Shown piece after piece: positions 1 through 6,400 of a stretch of DNA of 6,882 nucleotides. Each line of letters opens with the position of its first letter. Positions within the stretch are counted from its first letter, which is position 1. Below the pieces are notes generated by a model. It was not told the DNA's origin. It made no database searches and saw only the letters and a list, made by a program, of their open reading frames with translations. The position numbers and the translations under genes are program-made. Source of the DNA: an uncultured Prevotellaceae bacterium (GTDB lineage: Bacteria; Bacteroidota; Bacteroidia; Bacteroidales; Muribaculaceae); assembly GCA_905210415.1 (NCBI GenBank), contig CAJLWM010000077.1, forward strand, positions 1-6,882, in the 5' to 3' direction.

Positions 1-54
1 GTCTCAAACACCAGTGGATTCACTTCCATGCCGGTTCGATCCCGGCTCTGGGTA
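1..54 (+). tRNA. tRNA-Leu (anticodon CAA), 3' part only
   Basis: The 5' half lies outside the window. The visible part folds as a class II tRNA. The last two bases of the anticodon 5' strand (1-2) are followed by loop CTCAAAC (3-9, anticodon CAA at 5-7, with T before and A after) and the 3' strand ACCAG (10-14). A long variable arm follows (TGGA/TCCA stem, 15-28), then a T arm GCCGG-TTCGATC-CCGGC (30-46), the acceptor strand TCTGGGT (47-53) and discriminator A54. The extra arm, discriminator A and CAA anticodon fit leucine, decoding UUG. CCA is not encoded (CGA follows), so it would be added after transcription. The missing 5' half prevents checking the D arm. Confidence 0.88.
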
Positions 55-60
55 CGAAAG

Positions 61-90
61 CCTTGACAAGATCATTGTCAGGGTTTTTTT
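61..90 (+). terminator. Intrinsic terminator of the tRNA-Leu transcript
   Basis: CCTTGACAA (61-69) pairs with TTGTCAGGG (75-83): nine base pairs with one G-U wobble around the loop GATCA. Seven T residues (84-90) follow directly. It starts six bases after the tRNA discriminator base, so the tRNA transcript ends here. Confidence 0.88.
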
Positions 91-151
91 ATTTCCCCAA
101 AAAATATCCCCCCCCACTAATCAAAAACTTTTGGATTTAAGGGATGGACAT

Positions 152-194
152 AAAAAGCTGGGGCCATCGGAGATAGTCTCTGATGACTCCAGCC
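152..194 (-). terminator. Possible weak terminator downstream of hsp20
   Basis: On the minus strand GGCTGG (189-194) can pair with CCAGCT (155-160). The large enclosed loop contains a small AGTC/GACT hairpin, and a run of five T (152-156) follows. The outer stem is short and the loop long, so this is a tentative call. It is the only terminator-like structure I find in the 168 bases between the tRNA terminator and the hsp20 stop codon. The rest of that stretch is AT-rich with a C8 tract at 108-115 and shows no gene. Confidence 0.25.
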
Positions 195-258
195 AACCCA
201 ATTAAAATCTTAACTTTATTCTCAAACAATCGCTTTTCAAAGAAGAAACTTTAGAGCA

Positions 259-687
259 TTACTTGATTTCAATCTGATGCTCAACTTTTTGTTCTTCTTC
301 AACGGAGAGTTTTGGTATCACTACTTCAAGTACACCGTCGTGCACGCTTGCTTCAATCTTTTCACGATCGGCATTCTCAGGCAACTCATAGGAGTGCTTA
401 TAATTGCTGTAGGCAAACTCGCGACGCAAATAGTGAGATTTCTTGTTCTCTTCTTTGTGTTCAAACTTGTTTTCAACAGTCACTTCAAGATTGCCGTCGG
501 TGGTGACATTCACCCTACAATATTCTTTCTTGAGGCCAGGAGCAGCGATTTCCATCACATATTCCTTTGCATCTTCCTTTATGTTTACTGCGGGTGTTGT
601 AGTTTTATACTTTGTCATCCATTCATCGTCGTTCCACATTTCGTCAAACAATGTTGGTAACCAATTTCTACTAATTACAGGTAACAT
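259..687 (-). CDS. Hsp20 / alpha-crystallin family small heat-shock protein
   Basis: ATP-independent cytoplasmic holdase that binds unfolding proteins under heat or other stress until Hsp70/ClpB-type machines refold them. The 142 residues match the usual size of Bacteroidetes members. A short N-terminal arm (1-30) with the lineage-typical start MLPVISRNWLPTLFDEM leads into an alpha-crystallin domain (about 31-135). This carries the conserved AAPGLKKE (48-55) and the hallmark GVLEVVIPK (118-126). The C-terminal tail ends with an I-x-I motif (I139-E-I141), which in this family docks into a neighbouring subunit during oligomer assembly. The start is supported by GGAGG nine bases upstream. No partner gene is co-transcribed: the tRNA faces it and the upstream neighbour is 214 bases away. 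I find no TAnnTTTG promoter box upstream, so its control may differ from the two exported-protein genes. The family assignment is secure; the name hsp20 is generic. Confidence 0.96.
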   Translation of the reverse strand: MLPVISRNWLPTLFDEMWNDDEWMTKYKTTTPAVNIKEDAKEYVMEIAAPGLKKEYCRVNVTTDGNLEVTVENKFEHKEENKKSHYLRREFAYSNYKHSYELPENADREKIEASVHDGVLEVVIPKLSVEEEQKVEHQIEIK

Positions 688-696
688 AATCTTAAA

Positions 697-701
697 CCTC
701 C
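697..701 (-). promoter_or_regulatory. Shine-Dalgarno site of the Hsp20 gene
   Basis: The minus strand reads TTGGAGGTTTAAGATT before the ATG, giving GGAGG nine bases upstream of the start. It stands out because neither exported-protein gene in this window has any such site, which is the usual situation in Bacteroidetes. It fixes the start at 687. Confidence 0.75.
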
Positions 702-729
702 AATTTTCATTTTAGTTCTGAATTCCTCC

Positions 730-745
730 GCTCCTCATCGGGAGC
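730..745 (-). other. Leader hairpin upstream of hsp20
   Basis: GCTCC (730-734) and GGAGC (741-745) form a 5-bp inverted repeat with a six-base loop, about 43 bases upstream of the hsp20 start and 29 bases before its ribosome-binding site. On the minus-strand transcript the GCTCC arm is preceded by AAAACCGAG. It could alternatively pair with the GGAG of the ribosome-binding site. The structure is visible; a regulatory role is speculation. Confidence 0.35.
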
Positions 746-776
746 CTCGGTTTTCACCATTAGGATATTGCAATTT

Positions 777-808
777 CCGTGCCTTGCCTTGGCACGGCCG
801 CTTAAGCG
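777..808. other. Hairpin plus abutting palindrome upstream of hsp20
   Basis: CCGTGCC (777-783) and GGCACGG (791-797) form a perfect 7-bp GC-rich stem with a 7-base loop. Two bases from its edge lies the 10-bp palindrome CGCTTAAGCG (799-808). No T-run follows on either strand, so it is not a standard intrinsic terminator. It could be an operator, or a structured 5' leader if hsp20 transcription starts upstream of it. Confidence 0.4.
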
Positions 809-824
809 ACATTTTGTGCAAAAG

Positions 825-890
825 CAGAGTAAATTTAGTCACCTTTCTGAGTAAAATTTGTCACCTTTCAGCCACGACATCTTGTCACCC
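825..890. repeat. Three GTCACC boxes in near-tandem 22-bp repeats
   Basis: Two adjacent 22-bp units, 825-846 and 847-868, differ at only three positions; each contains GAGTAAA and ends in GTCACCTTT. A third, degenerate copy keeps only TTGTCACC (882-889). On the minus strand the units read GGTGACAAATTTTACTC. The GTCACC boxes start at 838, 860 and 884, about two helical turns apart. The array begins just downstream of the 902-3187 reading frame and sits about 140-200 bases upstream of hsp20. Internally repeated ends of this kind are known from IS21-family insertion sequences, and from memory this motif resembles their Bacteroidetes members. No istA or istB gene is present. Binding sites for a regulator are the alternative. 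Confidence 0.7.
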
Positions 891-901
891 GTAAATCGGG
901 G

Positions 902-1933
902 TTATGGCTTGAAAACAAGTATATTACGGCCATACGTCTTCACGCCCTCGGCGCCTATCACGTCCACTATCAGGCGGTAGTTGCCTGGATCAGATGGGGC
1001 ATGCAGCGCATTGCCATTTTGCTTGGCCTCTGCTAAGCCTACTGGACGGTAAAACGTGCCTTTTGAGGGTAATTTCTCAGGATGCTTATACCCTCTCGTA
1101 GTCACTACTATTGCTCCCGATAGTGCTCCGAATGTCACGGCATTTGCTTGCCAAGGCTGAAGGTATTCCACCGTCTCAATCTCTTCTGCCGGCATCTCAA
1201 ATGCAAAGAGTGTTTGCTTACCAGTGTATTTTGAGCCGTCTACAAGTACGGGTATAACACCGGCATCAATGTTGTCTGCATCAAGATTCGAGATAGTGTT
1301 TGCTTCATTGCCCGACTCCGTATTAGACACAAAAGCATGTTTCATCACGCTCACTCCTCGCTTGGGCAGTACCACATAATCGCCCATAGGGGTGCGATAT
1401 GCATATAGTTGCGGTATTTTCTGCAAAATTTCAAAAAGCGTTCGACAATTCCATTGCTCTATTTCGTCCCTGTCTTTATAGGAATTCCCGTAGAATCGCT
1501 CGGTGACATTGCGCTTGTCGCTGTGAACACGTGCTCTCACCGTGATTTCTGGCAACTGCAGGTCGTCCCACGAAGTGCGAGCCCCGACCGTGTTGTCGGA
1601 TTGCGAATATTGGCTGGCATACGCCCAACGGTGCCCGCCCTTTGTGGGCGCGGGATAGGTGTCGTCGTCAAATCGCAAGTTGGCCTTAATCATCTTTCCT
1701 TTTTTAGTGATATACTGCACAAAAAACTCAGTATCCTCGGGGTAATTGTCTACGGCGATGCAGAACTTGCCGTCGCCACCCACTATGGTGTCGTAGGCAA
1801 AACTGTTGTCGGTGCGATATGCCACAATCCTTCCGTCCTTGTATGGGTGCAGGTTGTCGTTGAGCGCGGTGCCATGAAGTGTCATCACCATTTCGGGCAT
1901 ATAAGCATACACCGAAGCGCCTCCATTCATCAC
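902..1933 (-). CDS. C-terminal piece: carboxypeptidase-regulatory-like plus TonB-plug-like domain
   Basis: 343 codons from a GTG at 1933 (ATG at 1930 is equally possible). Residues 15-85 look like a carboxypeptidase-regulatory-like beta-sandwich (MVMTLHGTALND start, GDGKF turn, KKGK end). Residues 128-283 resemble a TonB-receptor plug: LPEITVRARV, TLFEILQKIP, VIPVLVDG, EEIETVEYL and GALSGAIVVTTRGY. A short beta-rich C-terminus (FYRPVGL … YRLIVDVIGAEG) resembles the normal family end. There is no outer-membrane barrel and no signal peptide, so if translated separately it would stay in the cytoplasm. The frame is continuous with the piece at 1979-3187 across the amber. An extensive anti-Shine-Dalgarno match at 1929-1940 overlaps the possible starts, too close for standard spacing. 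It is most likely the rear part of a broken gene. Confidence 0.6.
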   Translation of the reverse strand: MMNGGASVYAYMPEMVMTLHGTALNDNLHPYKDGRIVAYRTDNSFAYDTIVGGDGKFCIAVDNYPEDTEFFVQYITKKGKMIKANLRFDDDTYPAPTKGGHRWAYASQYSQSDNTVGARTSWDDLQLPEITVRARVHSDKRNVTERFYGNSYKDRDEIEQWNCRTLFEILQKIPQLYAYRTPMGDYVVLPKRGVSVMKHAFVSNTESGNEANTISNLDADNIDAGVIPVLVDGSKYTGKQTLFAFEMPAEEIETVEYLQPWQANAVTFGALSGAIVVTTRGYKHPEKLPSKGTFYRPVGLAEAKQNGNALHAPSDPGNYRLIVDVIGAEGVKTYGRNILVFKP

Positions 1934-1940
1934 CTCCTTA
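1929..1940 (-). promoter_or_regulatory. 12-nt perfect anti-Shine-Dalgarno match after the amber
   Basis: The minus strand reads TAAGGAGGTGAT, complementary over 12 bases to the standard 16S rRNA 3' tail (ATCACCTCCTTA). It begins 38 bases after the TAG at 1979-1981. In-frame GTG (1933) and ATG (1930) overlap or abut the core, giving spacing of 0 or 2 bases after GGAGG. An ATG six bases after GGAGG is out of frame and meets a stop after 13 codons. In the continuous frame the segment simply encodes L-K-E-V-M. It could aid re-initiation or pausing, or be chance. Confidence 0.4.
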
Positions 1941-1978
1941 AGATCGAATCGCGAAAGGTGCGAGGTGGATAGCCATGC

Positions 1979-3187
1979 CTACAGGTCGGCAGCTCGCTGG
2001 CGCGGTGTGCTTTGTAAGAAAGAGGTAGGGAATGGCAGCGCCGACGTGTAATCGCTCCCGTATAGCAGCGCTTCTTCGGCTGTAGGCGCCCATGGGTCGT
2101 CGGCATTCACAATGCGGCTAACCACCACGCTGCACGAGTCCTGCGGCAAGCCCATCACCTCAGCCGCACTTATCGCCATTCCACACGGCAAAGTGTCGGT
2201 TTGGGCAGCAACACTAAATCTATCAGCCAGTTTGCGCTGTGCCACCGTGCATTGGGCAAGCACATTCATATCATCGTCGGCAAGCATCAGGGTTGACACA
2301 ATTGCACTATCTCCAAGTTGAATTGTGCCAGCGCTGCGAGCTTCGCCGCATTGCAGCAATCCGTTTTCTCGGTCGTAGGCATAAAGCTTCAGTTTACTCA
2401 TATCGCTTGGCAGATTGTCTATGCCGAAGCGCAGCACTCTGTCGTTCAGCGTAGCGTTGATTTTCGTTGCGCCGGGCACAGCATCTGGCACAGCAAACGC
2501 ATGCGACTCCGTAGAAGCCTCGTCGCCCACCATCACACGATATTTCATGCCTGCTTGTGGCACGAAACCCAGCGTGGCAACGCCCGACGGCGATGTCACC
2601 GCCGACGAAAGCACGTTGCTCTCAGAATCAACCAAACTCACCGTCTGCGCCATTATCGGGAAGCCCGACATGCACTGAAGCATCACCACCACATTCTGTG
2701 GCCGTCCTGTGGCAAGCACGCCACCGGCTGGGGCGATATGGCACTGCACACCGGCAAGCGAATGGCTATCGTTTGCGTGGCGCTTGCCGCAGATAAGAGG
2801 CACGTAGGCAAAGCCGCAATCACTGAAATTGCGCATCAATGCCGTGTAGGCACGCATATAATACACGCCCGGCGTGAAGAGGTCGTCGGTAGGCACCTGC
2901 GCGAAGAAGCGGCCCACGCTGTCGCATGCCAAACGTTGGCGCACCTGCACAGAGTCACGTTCGTCGATAAATTCAAGATATAATATGCGGCTATATGGGG
3001 CTATCTGATTATGGGCTATGCACGTCACCACACCTTGCACGCCGATGGTGTCGCCAGCATCGAACCATTGCCGATCGGGAGCAAGGTAGATTTGCTCCGT
3101 GCGTAAGTCGTCGGGCAACTGCGCCGAAGCCATTAGGCACCCAAGCGCAGCCATCGCGAATAGTATGAATCTCATGGTTGTACGCAT
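1979..3187 (-). CDS. N-terminal piece: exported MG2-like domain protein, ends at amber TAG
   Basis: 402 residues. An N-terminal signal peptide (hydrophobic core about 6-19, cleavage probably after ASA at residue 22) would send it to the periplasm. Residues 29-125 resemble the macroglobulin-like MG2 domain at the start of Bacteroidetes plug-domain proteins: EQIYLAPDRQWFDAGDTI, then ILYLEFIDERDSV, then GVYYMRAYTALM. The rest (about 150-402) is beta-rich and without a recognised motif, but fits the central beta-sandwich region of that family. The start could be residue 1 or M5; both leave a usable signal peptide. No Shine-Dalgarno is present. A TATATTTG -7 box lies about 40 bases upstream. The ALGC segment is a poor lipobox. 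Alone, this piece would lack the regulatory-like and plug-like domains, so a complete function is doubtful. The exact role of the family is unknown; it is thought to work at the outer membrane. Confidence 0.75.
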   Translation of the reverse strand: MRTTMRFILFAMAALGCLMASAQLPDDLRTEQIYLAPDRQWFDAGDTIGVQGVVTCIAHNQIAPYSRILYLEFIDERDSVQVRQRLACDSVGRFFAQVPTDDLFTPGVYYMRAYTALMRNFSDCGFAYVPLICGKRHANDSHSLAGVQCHIAPAGGVLATGRPQNVVVMLQCMSGFPIMAQTVSLVDSESNVLSSAVTSPSGVATLGFVPQAGMKYRVMVGDEASTESHAFAVPDAVPGATKINATLNDRVLRFGIDNLPSDMSKLKLYAYDRENGLLQCGEARSAGTIQLGDSAIVSTLMLADDDMNVLAQCTVAQRKLADRFSVAAQTDTLPCGMAISAAEVMGLPQDSCSVVVSRIVNADDPWAPTAEEALLYGSDYTSALPFPTSFLQSTPRQRAADL

Positions 3188-3227
3188 ACAAAAAACTTGA
3201 TAATAATGTTTTGGTTATATCCATACG

Positions 3228-3235
3228 CAAATATA
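3228..3235 (-). promoter_or_regulatory. Bacteroidetes-type -7 box upstream of the MG2/plug gene
   Basis: TATATTTG on the minus strand is an exact TAnnTTTG match, 40 bases upstream of the ATG at 3187. It would give a leader of roughly 35 bases. A convincing -33 TTTG/TTG at 19-21 bases is not visible: the nearest TTG (3262-3264) is 26 bases away. The promoter call therefore rests on the -7 box alone. The alternating AT tract makes chance matches easier here. Confidence 0.5.
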
Positions 3236-3284
3236 TATATTGCATCTAATTCACAGCATCACAATTGATTTTCACGCTTTTTTA

Positions 3285-3378
3285 CCTAATTCGGGCATTA
3301 GGGCTTGAATGGATTTCGGAATTTCAGAAGCACAGATATCGATTGCCTAATTCGGGATACCCGATTTGGGTTTAACCC
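3285..3378. repeat. Cluster of short direct and inverted repeats, intergenic
   Basis: CCTAATTCGGG occurs twice, at 3285-3295 and 3346-3356 (61-bp period). Around them are overlapping inverted repeats: CCTAA/TTAGG (3285-3289 with 3298-3302), TCGGG-ATA-CCCGA (3352-3364) and GGGTTTAACCC (3368-3378). CCGATTTGGGTT at 3361-3372 recurs inverted near the right window end (6865-6876). The cluster lies between the terminator of the 3475-6615 gene and the promoter of the 902-3187 gene, so it is in a position for either control or a dispersed repeat family. Confidence 0.5.
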
Positions 3379-3389
3379 TATTGCCCACG

Positions 3390-3421
3390 AAAAAGGGCCC
3401 GGCGCTACAGCCAGACCCCTT
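3390..3421 (-). terminator. Intrinsic terminator of the secreted modular protein gene
   Basis: On the minus strand AAGGGGTCTGGC (3410-3421) pairs along all 12 bases with GCCGGGCCCTTT (3392-3403), with three G-U wobbles, around the loop TGTAGC. It runs into five T (3390-3394). The wobbles are lost on the other strand, so the signal points to minus-strand transcripts. It lies about 54 bases after the TAA of the 3475-6615 gene and separates it from the next gene. Confidence 0.87.
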
Positions 3422-3474
3422 TATTGGTTTTATCATACACCTGCCACACTGATGGACAGGCATTGATGTTAAAA

Positions 3475-6400
3475 TTATTCTGCAATTTTCTTCTCAACAG
3501 AGCCATCGCTATACTTCACGATGTAGATGCCTCCAGGCACCATTGCGTTCACCTTAACGCCGTCAACGCTATAGATAGCCTCAACTTCGCCCTTAACGGC
3601 AGCGTCGGTCTTCACGCCCTGTATGCCATCAGTCTCGAAATCGTATGCTACAACTGGTGCGATAGCCATAGCAGTAGGATCGTCGGTGTTTTCATACCAC
3701 TTGCCAGTTTCGGCATAACCGCCATTGCCATCCTCGTCGAGCACATATTGCCAAGTAGTGGTCTTTTCGCCCTTCGCACGACGCAGGCAGAATATTGCAA
3801 GATCGTCGGTAGTATAAGGCGCTTTATCCATCGACTCGTTAGGGAACGGACCAATCACCACATAGAACGGAGTGCCCTTCTTCAAGAATACAGGTTTGTT
3901 GAACACGAAATCGGTGCAGAGGTAGTCGTCGTCGCTATATTTTAGTTCACCAGCTTTCTTCACTGCTGTTGCCAACACCTCGCCAGGAGCGCCGTTGTCG
4001 GCCACCGAATTGAGGGTAAGGGTGATTTCCTTTTCTGGGTCGACAGCGGTGACAGATGCGAAGTATACACCCACACTATCCACTCGGGCATCAGCAATAG
4101 GTGCCTTGTATTTCTCCGCAAACTTGTCGAGGCCGAGCCAGTTGCTACCAGCATAGTTGCCATACCAACCCAAAGCCACCTTCGACAATTTAGTGTTTTC
4201 TTCGATGCCGATATTCCACACATATTGTGCGCCACCGGCTTGGATGGCATATTGCAGGATATCGTTGGTTTGTCCAGCATCGTTCTTCGCAGTAAGACCC
4301 ACGCTCACTACGCCCTTCTTAACGAATGTCACAGTAGGATTTTGCTCAGTATTGTTCTCGATGTTGGCATTCTGGAACACCCATTTCCATTCGGTAGGGT
4401 TGCCAGTAGACAAGTCCTTGAATTGTACAGGCACATTGGTTGGCACATACACGCCGACGTATGGCGATTCGTAGCCCTCTTCTGGCAGACCAATCAATGC
4501 TGTTGGCGCCTTCTGAGTCACCACCACGAAGCCCTTGCGCTCAATTCGGTCGCTCTTGTCGCCGCTCTTCACAGTGAGGGCCACATCATAAGTGCCAGCC
4601 TTGTTGTATTTCACCACAGGGTTTTCCAAGTTTGAAGTTTCTTCTGTTGCGCCAGGGAATGCCCATTCATAGGTGTCAGGGTAGCCTGTCGACATATTCT
4701 TAAACGCTACGGTTTCGCCTTCGAAGATGCGCACTCCGTCAACCAAAGAATCGTCTTCCTTCACCAAGCGGAAAGCATCGATAGCCAAATCCTCGCCGCC
4801 AAACGGATACCTGAATTCAAATTTCACCTTCTTGCCGGCAAATGCCGAAAGATCGAATGTGAATTTGTTCCAATTAGGAGCATTGTAGGCATTTTCTTGT
4901 GCCCAGTCAAACACATTAAACAGTGTTGTGCTTTCGTTGGTCTCTGCGTCAATCACATTGAATGTCCATCTGCCATATACCAAGAAGTTAGGGCCAAAGT
5001 ATGCATAAAATTCCACCTTGCTCTTTTCTTGCACTGTGAGTTCAGGGCTCACAAGAAGCGACTCGCCATCATTGGCAACATTATATGCAATCGATATTGA
5101 GCTCACATCCTTAGGGTCGATAGCGCTGAAATTCTTGTTCTTCAACACCCAGCCTGAACCAACAGTCCAATCTTTAACGCCATCGGCAGAGTCAAAGCCT
5201 TGCTCATAATATGTTGTGCCCGACTTATCCACCGTAAATTCGGCCTTCAATGGGGTGTTCACCACAAATTGTGCGGTCACCACCTTGCTATTGACGTTAT
5301 AGCCGCGTGTCATCACATAGAGCGTGCACGACCTGTCGATAGTGACAGTGGCTTCATGGCCTTCCACCACAGTGCTCTGGGTGTTGTCGCTATTCAAGAA
5401 ATCCTCTTCGCTGGTGGCAGTGGTAGAATACCAGATTGTCACAGCCTCAGCATCGTCGGTAGTAATCGTCACATCTACAGGAGCATTGAATGTGCCACCA
5501 AGAGGTGTCACTTCTGGGGCCTTCAGCGGAGTCTTTGCCTTAACGGTCACAGTCATTTGTGCTGTGGCTGGATAATACTCTTCATTGCCCGCAAAAGTGG
5601 CTGTAATCACAGCCTCGGCATCGGCAGTGACATATGATGAAAATAGTGCGCCATACTCGTCTACCGAGCACACAAATTGTGCCGACGACTTGTAGGTGAT
5701 TGGTTTAAGCTTGTTAGGGTTCAATAGGTCGGAATATCCTTCTTCGCCCGACACGAGCGTCAAGGTCTCCTTATTGAATCTTATCTGAGGATCTTTGCGA
5801 ATCACATATTTTGCTTCAGCCACCTCGCTCATTTCCTCGCCAACCACAGTGACGGCTTTCACAGTGGTAGTGGCTGCCACAGCTATTGGGGCAGTGTATT
5901 CCATGCGAGAGCCGTCGGCAAGGCGTGGATTGCTGCCGTCGGTGGTGTAATATATCTTATATGTGCCGGCTTCGATGCCACTCACTGCCAACGAAACGCT
6001 CTGCGCCTCGTCGTAGGTGCCTGCAGCGGGTGTAAACACCGGTGCTACCACCGATGAAGCAGCCGACTCATATTCTATCTCTATCTTACGGATATAAATA
6101 GAGTTTTTGCTTTCGCTTGTCTGATTGATTACAATCTCTATCTTGCCCTCTTGGGCCTCAGATGGCACAAATGCATACTCGGTGTTGGTGCCAGTGAGCG
6201 ACACCGTGGCCTCTTTGCCGCAATTATATGCCTTGCCATTGACAGAAACAGCCATGTTGCCTGCAAAAGTATCGTCTTTCAAGCGGGCTGTGACCTTCAC
6301 CGATTTGATTTTACCAGCCAAATCAGAAGTCCAAACCTTGGCTTTAGAGCAAGGTTCGGATGCCATGCCGAAATACTGGCCCATAGTGCTTGTGTAAGCA

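Larger units (their letters stand above)
902..3187 (-). pseudogene. MG2 / TonB-plug-type exported protein, interrupted by in-frame TAG
   Basis: From the ATG at 3187 to the TAA at 902-904 the minus strand is a single frame of 761 codons with exactly one stop, TAG at 1979-1981 (codon 403). The 15 codons between the TAG and the next possible start (GTG at 1933) are in the same frame. They read on sensibly as AWLSTSHLSRFDLKE, resembling the linker (…GWxRFDxxxV…) that joins the MG2-like and carboxypeptidase-regulatory-like parts in Bacteroidetes relatives. Those relatives, from family knowledge, are single polypeptides of roughly 750-900 residues. The simplest reading is one nonsense mutation in a recently functional gene. 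A sequencing error or amber read-through are alternatives. Both halves keep their domain motifs and no other frame damage is seen, so inactivation, if real, is young. The two halves are described separately. Confidence 0.65.

Noticed and set aside
108..115. C8 tract as a phase-variation switch
   Set aside because: It lies in the non-coding gap between the tRNA terminator and the end of hsp20, not in a gene or identifiable promoter.
14..205. 63-codon + strand open frame
   Set aside because: It starts inside the tRNA and runs through its terminator, so it cannot be a real gene.
1979..1981. TAG reassigned to an amino acid in this organism
   Set aside because: Only one internal TAG occurs, in one gene. 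The 1046-codon neighbour has none and the recognisable genes end with TAA. A single nonsense change explains the data better than a changed code.
2318..2983. 221-codon open frame on the + strand, His/Arg-rich
   Set aside because: It lies entirely antisense to the MG2-like domain gene, whose frame has a signal peptide and family motifs. Its composition is that of a frame shadow, with no recognisable domain.
3130..3160. Lipobox (ALGC) in the signal peptide of the MG2-like protein
   Set aside because: Position -3 is Ala and -2 is Leu, which fits the lipobox poorly. The downstream ASA-Q site is a standard signal peptidase I site.
3009..3245. 78-codon minus-strand open frame overlapping the start of the MG2-like gene
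   Set aside because: It is the same DNA in another frame. The competing frame has a signal peptide and family motifs, and this start lies upstream of the predicted transcription start.
5200..5637. 145-codon + strand open frame (and similar ones at 1409-1972, 3424-3945, 4225-4635, 6151-6558)
   Set aside because: All are antisense to well-supported minus-strand genes, have no domain or start signal, and show odd Cys/His/Ile-rich composition.
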